From: an uncultured Collinsella sp.
GTDB lineage: Bacteria; Actinomycetota; Coriobacteriia; Coriobacteriales; Coriobacteriaceae
DNA length: 8,942 bases
Direction of reading: 5' to 3'
NCBI GenBank assembly: GCA_900542175.1
Contig: UQNC01000062.1
Span: 1-8,942, forward strand
Position numbers and translations under genes: made by a program. Each line of letters starts with the position of its first letter. Within the stretch, counting starts at the first letter, position 1. Below the pieces are notes generated by a model. It was not told where the DNA came from. It searched no databases and was given only the letters and a program-made list of their open reading frames with translations. Positions 1-5,686 of this stretch are shown in pieces.

Positions 1-57
1 TTTATTCAGTCCAAGTTTCGGGGCGCAGTTCACAGGCACCTTTGTGGTGGTTTTTGT

Positions 58-861
58 TTAAGCGCCGGCGATGAGGAGATTTGGGCGGGCGTCGTCGGTG
101 GCCTCGGCGATTGAGGTGGCGACGGCGTGATGAGGGTCACGGTCCATCACGATGGAGTCGACGTCGGCAAGCTCGGCAAAGCGGTACATGCCACGTCCGT
201 TAACCTTGCTGGCGTCCATGAGGGCGACGCTTTGATGGGCTGCGGCGATCATGGCTGTTTTGGTCTCGGCCATCTGCGGAAAGTCGGTGGTAAAGCCGCA
301 GCCGGGAACAAAAGCGCCAGGGCACATGACGGCAAGGTCGGCGTGGACCATTTGGAGCGCCTGCATGGTAAGTGGGCCGTACAGATAGCGATGACCTTTG
401 CGCAGTGCCCCGCCCAGCATGACGACATCGACCGAGGGCATGCTCTCGTCGATATAATCGGCGATGGTAATGTCGGCCGTGATAACGGTGATGCCGTCGC
501 GCTGATCGAGGAGTCGGACGAACTCGAGCGCCGTGGTGCCCGAGTCTACGAGCAGCGTGCCGCCGTCATTGACGAGCTCGATGGCGCTTTGTGCGATGGC
601 CTGCTTGGCGGCGACATTGACGTTGATGCGGCGATCCTGGGTGGATACGGTCAGCCGCTTCTGGAGCGACACGGCGCCGCCATGCGTGCGGCGCAGCTTG
701 CCGGACTCGGCGAGCGCGTCTAGGTCGGCACGGGCGGTAACGGAGGACACGCCAAAGGTCTGGGCGATTTCCGCCACCTGCACCGAGGCGTTATGCTCGA
801 GCATTTCCATGATGGCAGAACGACGCTCATCGGCGAAAGCTCGGGTTGTTGCATGGGCCAT
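58..861 (-). CDS. DeoR/GlpR-family transcriptional regulator
   Basis: Cytoplasmic sugar-metabolism repressor of the DeoR family; these bind DNA through an N-terminal winged helix-turn-helix and are usually released by a phosphorylated sugar bound in the C-terminal DeoRC domain. The HTH spans about residues 12-66, with VAEIAQTFGVSSVTARADLD and the LRRTHGGA end that is a family hallmark. The effector domain shows DSGTT (106-110), GGALRKG (150-156), AETK (198-201) and DASK (216-219), all typical. The start used here gives 267 aa and has GGAG five bases upstream (minus strand, 867-870). An in-frame ATG at 919-921 would add 20 residues but has no clear ribosome binding site. The gene is divergent from the aldolase at 1199, so control of that gene and of itself is likely (inference). 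The effector is unknown. Confidence 0.9.
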   Translation of the reverse strand: MAHATTRAFADERRSAIMEMLEHNASVQVAEIAQTFGVSSVTARADLDALAESGKLRRTHGGAVSLQKRLTVSTQDRRINVNVAAKQAIAQSAIELVNDGGTLLVDSGTTALEFVRLLDQRDGITVITADITIADYIDESMPSVDVVMLGGALRKGHRYLYGPLTMQALQMVHADLAVMCPGAFVPGCGFTTDFPQMAETKTAMIAAAHQSVALMDASKVNGRGMYRFAELADVDSIVMDRDPHHAVATSIAEATDDARPNLLIAGA

Positions 862-1198
862 ATCCACTCCACTCCATCGTCTGAAATTTGCAGGAATTGT
901 GTTGAGTCCATTTTCGTTCATTTTCTTTTTGAGTAAGAAAACGCCTTTCGATTACTTATCTTTTCTATAAAAGAAAGACGCCGAACGCCCAAAATTCAAT
1001 ATCGAATACGCCCGCTCGGCTCCAATTCCTTCCGTTTACTTTTCAAAAACGACTGTATTGACCTGCACGGGCTCAATATCTCACACATGCAAAGCCGCTG
1101 AATTTCATACAATGGTCACAGCAAAACGCAAGGTAAAACGCCTTGTGAACAACTACGCCCGATGTCCAGATGCGGGCGAGGGAGAGGAGCAAACGCTC
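862..1198. promoter_or_regulatory. Divergent control region between the DeoR-type regulator and the aldolase
   Basis: This 337-nt stretch between the two chosen start codons holds no convincing gene and must contain both promoters. It is clearly more AT-rich than the flanking genes between about 905 and 1060. Visible structures are a perfect inverted repeat TCTTTT-ctat-AAAAGA (959-974), an imperfect palindrome ATTCAATATCGAAT (994-1007), and a hairpin CGCCCG/CGGGCG (1156-1161 with 1173-1178) just before the aldolase ribosome binding site. A TTGACC at 1058-1063 has no good -10 partner at 16-18 bp. A TACAAT at 1108-1113 has no good -35. No promoter is therefore assigned with confidence. No known riboswitch was recognised in the long aldolase leader. 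Confidence 0.4.
910..929. promoter_or_regulatory. Candidate DeoR-type operator: tandem 10-bp repeat
   Basis: Two adjacent 10-mers, ATTTTCGTTC (910-919) and ATTTTCTTTT (920-929), match at 8 of 10 positions. They lie in the leader of the DeoR-type gene if translation starts at 861. Direct repeats of T-rich TTTCGTT-like words are common as operators of DeoR-family proteins, so autoregulation is plausible. That is inference; an AT-rich stretch can produce such a match by chance. Confidence 0.22.
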
Positions 1199-2056
1199 AT
1201 GGCACTTGTTACCACCGAAAAGATGCTCAAGGACGCTCAGGCCGGCCACTACGCTGTCGGCGCGTTCAACGTCGAGAACCTCGAGTTTGTTATGGCCGTT
1301 CTGGCCGCTGCCGAGGAGACCAAGTCCCCCGTCATCATGCAGACCACCCCGGGCACCATCAAGACCGCTGGCCTGGATTACTTCTACGGCATGGTCAAGG
1401 CTGCCGCCGAGCGCGCTTCCGTGCCCGTTGCCCTGCACCTCGATCACGGCGACGGCTATGACCGCTGCATGCAGGCTTTCCGCACCGGCTATACCTCCGT
1501 TATGATCGACGGTTCGCACGAGTCCTTCGAGGACAATATCGCTCTGACCAAGTCCGTCGCCGACGCTGGCCGCGCCATGGGCGTGCCCGTCGAGGCTGAG
1601 CTTGGCAAGGTTGGCGGCAAGGAGGACGACGGCCCCGCGGTTGAGGGTGAGAGCCCCTACACCGATCCGGCCGAGGCCAAGGAGTTCGTCGAGCGCACTG
1701 GCTGCACCTCCCTCGCTATTGGCGTTGGCACCAGCCACGGCGTGTACACGAGCGATCCGCACATCGAGCAGTCCGTGGTCAAGGCCATCCGCGACGCCGT
1801 CGACGTGCCGCTGGTTCTGCACGGCACCTCCGGTGTGCCCGATGAGCAGGTTGCCGAGGCTGTGAAGAACGGCATCTGCAAGGTTAACTACGCCACCGAG
1901 CTGCGCCAGGCCTACACCAAGGGCTTCATGACCTACATGGCCGAGAACCCCGCCTGCTTCGACCCCAAGAAGCCGGCCAAGGAGGGCATGCGTGAGATCA
2001 CCGAGCTGGTTAAGATCCGCATGACCAACCTCAACTCTGTGGGCAAGGCAGAGTAA
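1199..2056 (+). CDS. fba: Class II fructose-bisphosphate (or tagatose-bisphosphate) aldolase
   Basis: Zinc-dependent cytoplasmic aldolase that cleaves a ketose 1,6-bisphosphate into dihydroxyacetone phosphate and glyceraldehyde 3-phosphate, or runs in reverse. The start at 1199 gives 285 aa, the usual length of the class IIB group, and has AGGAG at 1185-1189, nine bases upstream. An in-frame ATG at 1058 would add 47 residues that do not look like this family. Visible landmarks are catalytic Asp82 and zinc ligand His83 in HLDHGDG (80-86), IDGSHESFEDN (103-113), EAELG (132-136), zinc ligands His180 (GVGTSHG) and His208 (LHGTSG), and the phosphate-binding NYATEL (230-235). Spacing of Asp82, His83, His180 and His208 matches the E. 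coli GatY/KbaY numbering. FBP and TBP aldolases are both class IIB, so the substrate is not settled; a divergent DeoR regulator leaves a dedicated sugar pathway possible. Confidence 0.95.
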   Translation: MALVTTEKMLKDAQAGHYAVGAFNVENLEFVMAVLAAAEETKSPVIMQTTPGTIKTAGLDYFYGMVKAAAERASVPVALHLDHGDGYDRCMQAFRTGYTSVMIDGSHESFEDNIALTKSVADAGRAMGVPVEAELGKVGGKEDDGPAVEGESPYTDPAEAKEFVERTGCTSLAIGVGTSHGVYTSDPHIEQSVVKAIRDAVDVPLVLHGTSGVPDEQVAEAVKNGICKVNYATELRQAYTKGFMTYMAENPACFDPKKPAKEGMREITELVKIRMTNLNSVGKAE

Positions 2057-2090
2057 CAGCAAGGGTACTCCGACTCGCTACATATCCCGG

Positions 2091-2215
2091 GGGGGGGACG
2101 AGGACTTAGTTCCCCAATCGTCCTCGGGCATGCAAAAAGCCTCGCTGCGCACTTCGTGCGGCGAGGCTTTTTGCCCCCTGCGGAAAGATTGGGGAACTAA
2201 GCCCTCGTCCCTCCC
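2091..2215. repeat. Long inverted repeat enclosing the terminator
   Basis: Left arm 2091-2119 and right arm 2187-2215 are 29 nt each and are reverse complements at 27 of 29 positions; both contain CTTAGTTCCCCAATC or its complement. They flank the terminator hairpin, so the whole unit can fold into one long two-tier stem. An alternative local hairpin CGAGGAC (2099-2105) with GTCCTCG (2120-2126) competes with the left arm. No coding capacity was recognised. It may be a dispersed intergenic element, but this window cannot show whether it recurs in the genome. Confidence 0.8.
2132..2174. terminator. Bidirectional Rho-independent terminator between convergent genes
   Basis: A perfect 14-bp stem GCAAAAAGCCTCGC (2132-2145) pairs with GCGAGGCTTTTTGC (2161-2174). 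It continues, after a two-base bulge, into CGCAC/GTGCG closed by a TTC loop. Five A's lead and five T's follow the GC-rich stem, so it can stop transcription from both sides: from the aldolase ending at 2056 and from the HAD gene ending at 2380. Confidence 0.88.
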
Positions 2216-2366
2216 AGGTTGACCTACTCGAGGTCGTCGCCCTTGTGGCGTTAGGGCGGAAAATAATAAGAAGCCTTCGCGCTGCGGAATGATTTTGGAA
2301 ACTAAGTACGGGGACCCGCCCAAGCCGTTCTGCTCAATCGCCCTTGTGGTGTTGGGACTGAAAGGG
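2178..2366. repeat. Two degenerate direct copies of a segment of about 85 nt
   Basis: Copy A (about 2178-2262) and copy B (about 2282-2363) start with CTGCGGAAAGATT and CTGCGGAATGATT, continue with GGAACTAAG and GGAAACTAAG, and end in 26-nt blocks (2237-2262 and 2338-2363) that agree at 22 positions. The middle parts have diverged. Copy A also carries a CGCCCT/AGGGCG hairpin (2238-2243 with 2253-2258), which is partly lost in B. The copies lie between the terminator and the end of the HAD gene; this non-coding stretch (2057-2379) holds nothing else that was recognised. Confidence 0.6.
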
Positions 2367-2379
2367 TGGGACGCGTGGG

Positions 2380-3003
2380 TTATTTGGTTGTTAGGGTTAG
2401 TAGGTCGTTGGGGGTTTTGAGGTTGTAGGTGGCGTTTGGGATATCTTGGTGTGATCCCCATGCTGCTCGGGCAAAACTGACCCCTGCTGAAGTTGCGCAT
2501 TGTTCGTCGTAGACGGTGTCGCCAACGTAGACGACGTTGCCAGGATTCGCGCCCGCACGTCGGAGATATTCGAGCATGGGTGCGGGTGCGGGTTTATGTT
2601 CGGTTGTGTCTTCGACAAGGATGATGTGCTCAAAATACTTATCGAAACCAAGGGGTGCAATTTCTTTTGCGTATTCGTCGCGCGCACGTGAGGAGACGAT
2701 ACCAAGTTTGCAGCCGCTATCGGCGAGTGTTGCGATGACTTCAAGCAAACCTGGAAACACGCTGATGGTGCTTTTAAAGCTGGCGGCAACTTGGCACCAG
2801 CGATCCAACGTTGCCTGCGAGTAGATCCCAAGTTTCTCAAGGGCATCCTTGCCGGGTATGCCGAGGGCAAAGTCAAGCTCGTGTCGGGGAAGCGTTTTGC
2901 TGGTCTCTTCTTGGACAATCTGGACAAGCGATGACAGAACGCTTTCTTCTGTATCTGCCAATGTCCCATCAACGTCAAATACGATATGGTCAAAGTGCTT
3001 CAT
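2380..3003 (-). CDS. HAD-superfamily phosphatase, phosphoglycolate-phosphatase-like
   Basis: A 207-aa cytoplasmic hydrolase of the haloacid dehalogenase superfamily, expected to remove phosphate from a small phosphorylated metabolite through an aspartyl-phosphate intermediate. All four HAD motifs are present: nucleophile Asp10 and acid/base Asp12 in FDVDGTLADT (9-18), Ser104/Ser105 in GIVSSR (101-106), Lys137 in HKPAP (136-140), and Asp162/Asp166 in GDTVYD (161-166). The stretch between motifs I and II (about 16-90) is helical in character, like the C1 cap of Gph/PGP enzymes. The start has AGGAG seven bases upstream (minus strand, 3011-3015). The substrate cannot be read from the sequence. 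The gene follows the AraC-type regulator by 56 nt on the same strand, so co-transcription is possible. Confidence 0.88.
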   Translation of the reverse strand: MKHFDHIVFDVDGTLADTEESVLSSLVQIVQEETSKTLPRHELDFALGIPGKDALEKLGIYSQATLDRWCQVAASFKSTISVFPGLLEVIATLADSGCKLGIVSSRARDEYAKEIAPLGFDKYFEHIILVEDTTEHKPAPAPMLEYLRRAGANPGNVVYVGDTVYDEQCATSAGVSFARAAWGSHQDIPNATYNLKTPNDLLTLTTK

Positions 3004-3059
3004 ATGATTGCTCCTCTCTGTTGTTTGCCTGCAAGTTTGATGCAGTGACAGAAGAAGGG

Positions 3060-3998
3060 TTAGCGGGATTTCTGCCTGGTGCTATCGAGATTCTGCCTCG
3101 CTGCTCGATAGCTCGAAGGAGTGCACCCCATTTGTTCTTTAAATACCTGGCCAAGATGGCTTGCTGTTATAAATCCGCATTGGCGCGCGACTGTCTGTAC
3201 CGTTCGCGTGGTGTGTGCCAAAAGTTCGCAAGCACGGTTTACGCGGTATGCGCGCAGATATGCCGCCGGGGTCGTTCCTGCGCAAGCTTCGATAATGCGG
3301 TAACACTCTCTTTCGCTTACGCCGGCTGCAGATGCCATCTGGGGCACATCTATAGCGGCTGCATAGTTTGCGCGGATATAGTCCAGGATTGCCTTGAACT
3401 GTACGTCGCGGTTGGTCATCCAAGAGGCGTTGTCGGAGGAAAAGAGCGGTTCGGCCTTGGCGTAAATCTGAATCCAGAGCTCTGACAAGCTATTCCGAAG
3501 CGCCATCTCGTTCTGCGGCCGTTGAAGGTCGTGGTTAAAGGAACTCTTTAGCAAATCGATAAAGGGCATATCGTCGGGATTGGTGGGCGACCATTTGAGC
3601 ACATCGACGCCTCGACATTGAAGCAATGGGTTGATGTAGCGCTTTTGGAGACGTCCCGCGGGATCGCCGAGCATCGACGGCTGAAAGATATGCAGCATTT
3701 GAATGGCTGGCGCCGAATTGGGTGATTGCAGCGTGCTGTGCAAAACGCCGCCGTTGATAAAGCCGGCGGACCCTTCCTCAAAGCGTACGTGCTCATGAGC
3801 CGCGTGCGTTCGATAGTCAATCGCTCCCTGCTCCATGTAGAAAAGCTCAACTTCGGAATGCCAGTGCCAGGGGACGGAATTGCCCGGATAGCGAGCGAAT
3901 TCTGCGCGTTCGGCAATATAGGGCCAGTCTTCGGCGGTCTCGGGAAACGCTTCCTCGCGTCCTCCGCGGTGCAATTCTATGTGATCCATGTTTCGCAT
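3060..3998 (-). CDS. AraC-family transcriptional regulator with N-terminal cupin
   Basis: A 312-aa DNA-binding regulator. The N-terminal half (about 30-125) has a cupin-like effector fold, seen in PWHWHSEVELFYMEQG (43-58) and the later histidines; AraC, RhaS and MelR-like proteins use this fold to sense small molecules, often sugars. The C-terminal half (about 198-300) is the double helix-turn-helix: first helix pair IDVPQMASAAGVSERECYR (216-234), second pair from TVQTVARQCGF (266-276) to GCTPSSYR (291-298), the latter a strong AraC signature. Neither the ATG at 3998 nor the in-frame ATG at 3989 has a clear ribosome binding site. A TATACT lies six bases before the 3998 ATG, so a leaderless message is possible. 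Its targets are unknown; the HAD gene 56 nt downstream may share its transcript. Confidence 0.9.
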   Translation of the reverse strand: MRNMDHIELHRGGREEAFPETAEDWPYIAERAEFARYPGNSVPWHWHSEVELFYMEQGAIDYRTHAAHEHVRFEEGSAGFINGGVLHSTLQSPNSAPAIQMLHIFQPSMLGDPAGRLQKRYINPLLQCRGVDVLKWSPTNPDDMPFIDLLKSSFNHDLQRPQNEMALRNSLSELWIQIYAKAEPLFSSDNASWMTNRDVQFKAILDYIRANYAAAIDVPQMASAAGVSERECYRIIEACAGTTPAAYLRAYRVNRACELLAHTTRTVQTVARQCGFITASHLGQVFKEQMGCTPSSYRAARQNLDSTRQKSR

Positions 3999-4004
3999 GG
4001 CATC

Positions 4005-4010
4005 AGTATA
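4005..4010 (-). promoter_or_regulatory. Possible -10 element (TATACT) of the AraC-type gene
   Basis: On the minus strand TATACT is followed by GATGCC and then the ATG at 3998. That puts the expected transcription start at or next to the A of the start codon. It would explain the missing ribosome binding site if the message is leaderless. No good -35 is seen 16-18 bp upstream, so support is modest. Confidence 0.25.
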
Positions 4011-4023
4011 AAGCGCGATGGGC

Positions 4024-4233
4024 TTAGATTGCTCTTGCCTGTTCGGGGAACGCCTTGTCTAGGGATGCTTGGAGCTTATCGAAGGATGCTCGCAAGTTGT
4101 GGCTCTGGTCGGTTGAGCGTTTGGCTTTTGTGGTGGGGGAGTCGGGGAGGCCGTTTCTCTGTGTCGGGGGGAAGGAGAAAAGGTCTGCATATTTTAGGGA
4201 TGGCTGCTGTGCTGCGTCATTGGAAGAATGCAT
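4024..4233 (-). CDS. Possible small protein (69 aa), not recognised
   Basis: An open frame of 69 codons starts at an ATG with AGGAGG ten bases upstream (minus strand, 4244-4249) and ends 25 nt before the AraC-type ATG. Codon use looks fairly normal for the window (CTC, GAC, AAC, ACC, CAG and AAG common). The first half is rich in Ser, Pro and Gln and looks disordered. The last 22 residues, containing LRASFDKLQASLDKAF, look like an amphipathic helix. There is no membrane segment or signal peptide, and no known family was recognised. Tight packing with the frame upstream (two bases apart) and the regulator downstream fits a small operon, but it could also be a chance frame or a gene remnant. 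Confidence 0.35.
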   Translation of the reverse strand: MHSSNDAAQQPSLKYADLFSFPPTQRNGLPDSPTTKAKRSTDQSHNLRASFDKLQASLDKAFPEQARAI

Positions 4234-4235
4234 GC

Positions 4236-4370
4236 TTATGCGGCCTCCTCGATGTCCACCAAAAGATTGCGCGCGGGGTTTGCTGCTAGGTCCCGTGCGT
4301 TGGCAGTATTATGCCGCGGCCGTCGCAAAGAAGCGCTAAAGAAAGGCTTAACCTGGTTTGGTGTAACCAT
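4236..4370 (-). CDS. Possible very small ORF (44 aa), not recognised
   Basis: This open frame of 44 codons reads from an ATG at 4368-4370 to a TAA at 4236-4238, two bases before the ATG of the 69-codon frame. The Shine-Dalgarno-like AGGAGG of that next frame overlaps its Glu-Glu codons near the C-terminus (NLLVDIEEAA), as in translationally coupled genes. No clear ribosome binding site precedes its own ATG. It is basic in the middle and acidic at the end. It could be the tail of a decayed longer gene. The flanking 4371-4486 holds nothing that was recognised. Confidence 0.22.
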   Translation of the reverse strand: MVTPNQVKPFFSASLRRPRHNTANARDLAANPARNLLVDIEEAA

Positions 4371-4486
4371 GAAACCGCAGGTCAAGGCTATTGAGTAACA
4401 CTCTTGAAAGGTTTTGAGCTTAAGGGCTTTCTAAGGTTTGTGACGTGGATGTGGCTCGCCTGTGTGGGGCGTGTGAATGCTCGCTG

Positions 4487-5476
4487 TTAGCGCTGCGGCT
4501 CTGCAGCCCGTACCTGCTCGATGACCTTTTCCATCGTGGCGTCGATGCGATCTTTTTTGAGCTCGCATTCCCAGATAGTTATGGGCGTCCAGCCCATTTG
4601 AGTGAGTGCTGCCACGGCAGCGTGGTCACGCTCGACGTTGCGACGGAACTTTGCCTCCCAAAACTCAACATTGCGCTTGGGCTGGCTCGGATTGCACTTA
4701 GGGCAGCGATGCCAAAAGCAACCGTTGACGAAGATGGCGATCTTGCGCCCGGGGAAGGCGATGTCGGGCTTGCCGGGAACCTTCCATTCCAAGCGATAAC
4801 CCGTAAGGCCCGCTGCCCGCAGGCGCTGTCGTACGAGCAGCTCGGGCTTGGTGTTGGCGCGCTTGTTGCCCTTCATGGACTTTTTGATGGCGGCGCGACG
4901 GCGCACCAGTTCGCGCTCGTCGGCGGAAAGGTCCGAGGTGTCGATGCCGTCCAGCAGGCCGGGCTTGGGGCGCATTTTGCTGCGGCGCTTAGGTTTGCGC
5001 TTGGATTTGGCGGCAGGCTCGTCAGCCGTGGCGGTCTCGGCGTCGTTGGTGCTGCCGTTGGCCTCAAGCCGGTCTTCCTTTAGCTCAATCAGTGCATCGA
5101 TAAGCCCCTTGTCGGCGGGCATCCACTCCACCGTGGCAAGCGAGGTGCGTGGAATCCAGCGGATATCGAGCTGACGGTCGTGCTTCTGGGGCTCGCCGGA
5201 CTCTTTAGCCAGCGAGCAGTAATAGCACTCCATTGAGAGATGAAAATCGGGGTAGTCATACTCAACGGTGTAAAAATCACGCAGGTTGGTAACGTTTGCC
5301 TGCAGCTCTTCCATAAGCTCGCGGCGCACGGCGTCTTCGGGTGTCTCGCCGCGCATGAGCTTGCCGCCTGGGAACTCCCATAGTCCCTGCATGTCGCCGT
5401 AGCCGCGCTGCACGGCAAGCAGCTCGTCAGATCCATCCTTGCGAATGATCCCGGCGGCAACATGAACAGTCTTCAA
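4487..5476 (-). CDS. NUDIX hydrolase / Vsr-type DNA mismatch endonuclease fusion
   Basis: A 329-aa two-domain protein. Residues 1-135 form a MutT/NudG-like NUDIX domain that should hydrolyse a nucleoside triphosphate: WEFPGGK (33-39) leads into the NUDIX box, with Gly38, Glu44, Arg52-Glu53 and Glu56-Glu57 in register, but Gln59 replaces the usual glycine. A charged linker (about 136-200) contains the basic KSKRKPKRRSKMRPK (157-171). Residues about 201-329 form a Vsr domain, which in E. coli nicks beside T:G mismatches: TKPE (209-212), PGKPD with Asp238, GCFWH (252-256), CPKC (258-261), EFW (271-273), NVERD with Asp284, and WEC (302-304). Asn251 sits where E. coli Vsr has His64. Cys253, Cys258, Cys261 and Cys304 may bind zinc. 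The start is TTG (5474-5476) with AGGAAGGA six bases upstream. The frame runs on to an ATG at 5593, but that extension is repeat-derived. Confidence 0.87.
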   Translation of the reverse strand: MKTVHVAAGIIRKDGSDELLAVQRGYGDMQGLWEFPGGKLMRGETPEDAVRRELMEELQANVTNLRDFYTVEYDYPDFHLSMECYYCSLAKESGEPQKHDRQLDIRWIPRTSLATVEWMPADKGLIDALIELKEDRLEANGSTNDAETATADEPAAKSKRKPKRRSKMRPKPGLLDGIDTSDLSADERELVRRRAAIKKSMKGNKRANTKPELLVRQRLRAAGLTGYRLEWKVPGKPDIAFPGRKIAIFVNGCFWHRCPKCNPSQPKRNVEFWEAKFRRNVERDHAAVAALTQMGWTPITIWECELKKDRIDATMEKVIEQVRAAEPQR

Positions 5477-5508
5477 CAGGAGTCCTTCCTCAACATCATT
5501 ACATGACG

Positions 5509-5620
5509 GGGTAGTCTTTTTGGAACGGGGCTTTTTTAGCTGCCCTATGTCAAATGCGCCCTCATGCCTCAAAAGCTTCGGATGGGGCAGCAAAAAAGCC
5601 CCGTCCCAAAAAGACTACCC
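5509..5620. repeat. Long near-perfect inverted repeat (hairpin element)
   Basis: Left arm 5509-5545 (37 nt) and right arm 5585-5620 (36 nt) are reverse complements except for one substitution and one extra base; a 39-nt loop separates them. Each arm holds GGGTAGTCTTTTTGG or its complement and an ACGGGGCTTTTTT core. The element lies between the divergent NUDIX-Vsr gene and the transporter operon and overlaps the upstream part of the NUDIX-Vsr open frame. Its size and structure resemble REP/MITE-like non-autonomous elements or a strong structural transcription barrier. No flanking target duplication was recognised. Confidence 0.85.
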
Positions 5621-5629
5621 TTACCTTAC

Positions 5630-5651
5630 GCAACGGTAAGGCAAGCGTAAG
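5630..5651 (+). promoter_or_regulatory. Candidate response-regulator box: tandem 11-bp direct repeat
   Basis: GCAACGGTAAG (5630-5640) and GCAAGCGTAAG (5641-5651) are adjacent and identical at 9 of 11 positions, so they present the same face of the helix. Two CTTAC words just upstream (5620-5629) add inverted symmetry. Tandem repeats with 10-11 bp spacing upstream of a weak -35 are the usual site type of OmpR-family response regulators, the class that controls BceAB transporters. The assignment to such a regulator is inference. Confidence 0.45.
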
Positions 5652-5686
5652 CCATATCGATGGTAGCCGACTCGGCTTCTTGCGAC

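Noticed and set aside
1..57. Possible weak hairpin CACC/GGTG with T-run at the window start
   Set aside because: The stem is only about four pairs and the upstream gene is outside the window; not enough to call a terminator.
1058..1198. N-terminal extension of the aldolase from the ATG-like start at 1058
   Set aside because: The 47 extra residues are absent from normal 285-aa class IIB aldolases, and the internal ATG at 1199 has a strong AGGAG.
1073..2062. A 329-codon open frame opposite the aldolase gene
   Set aside because: It is a shadow caused by the GC-rich third positions of the aldolase. Its translation is dominated by Gly, Leu, Ala and His with no recognisable domain, while the plus-strand frame has all family motifs.
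2078..2500. A 140-codon minus-strand frame across the intergenic repeats
   Set aside because: It reads through the terminator and repeat sequence and overlaps the end of the HAD gene in another frame; the translation is low-complexity and unlike any family known to me.
4445..5083. A 212-codon plus-strand frame over the NUDIX-Vsr gene
   Set aside because: Antisense shadow; the minus-strand frame has clear NUDIX and Vsr motifs across the same stretch.
5548..5553. A perfect TTGACA on the minus strand inside the loop of the long inverted repeat, as a -35 for the NUDIX-Vsr gene
   Set aside because: The bases 16-18 bp further on are CCCCGT-like, with no -10 resemblance, so it is probably chance.
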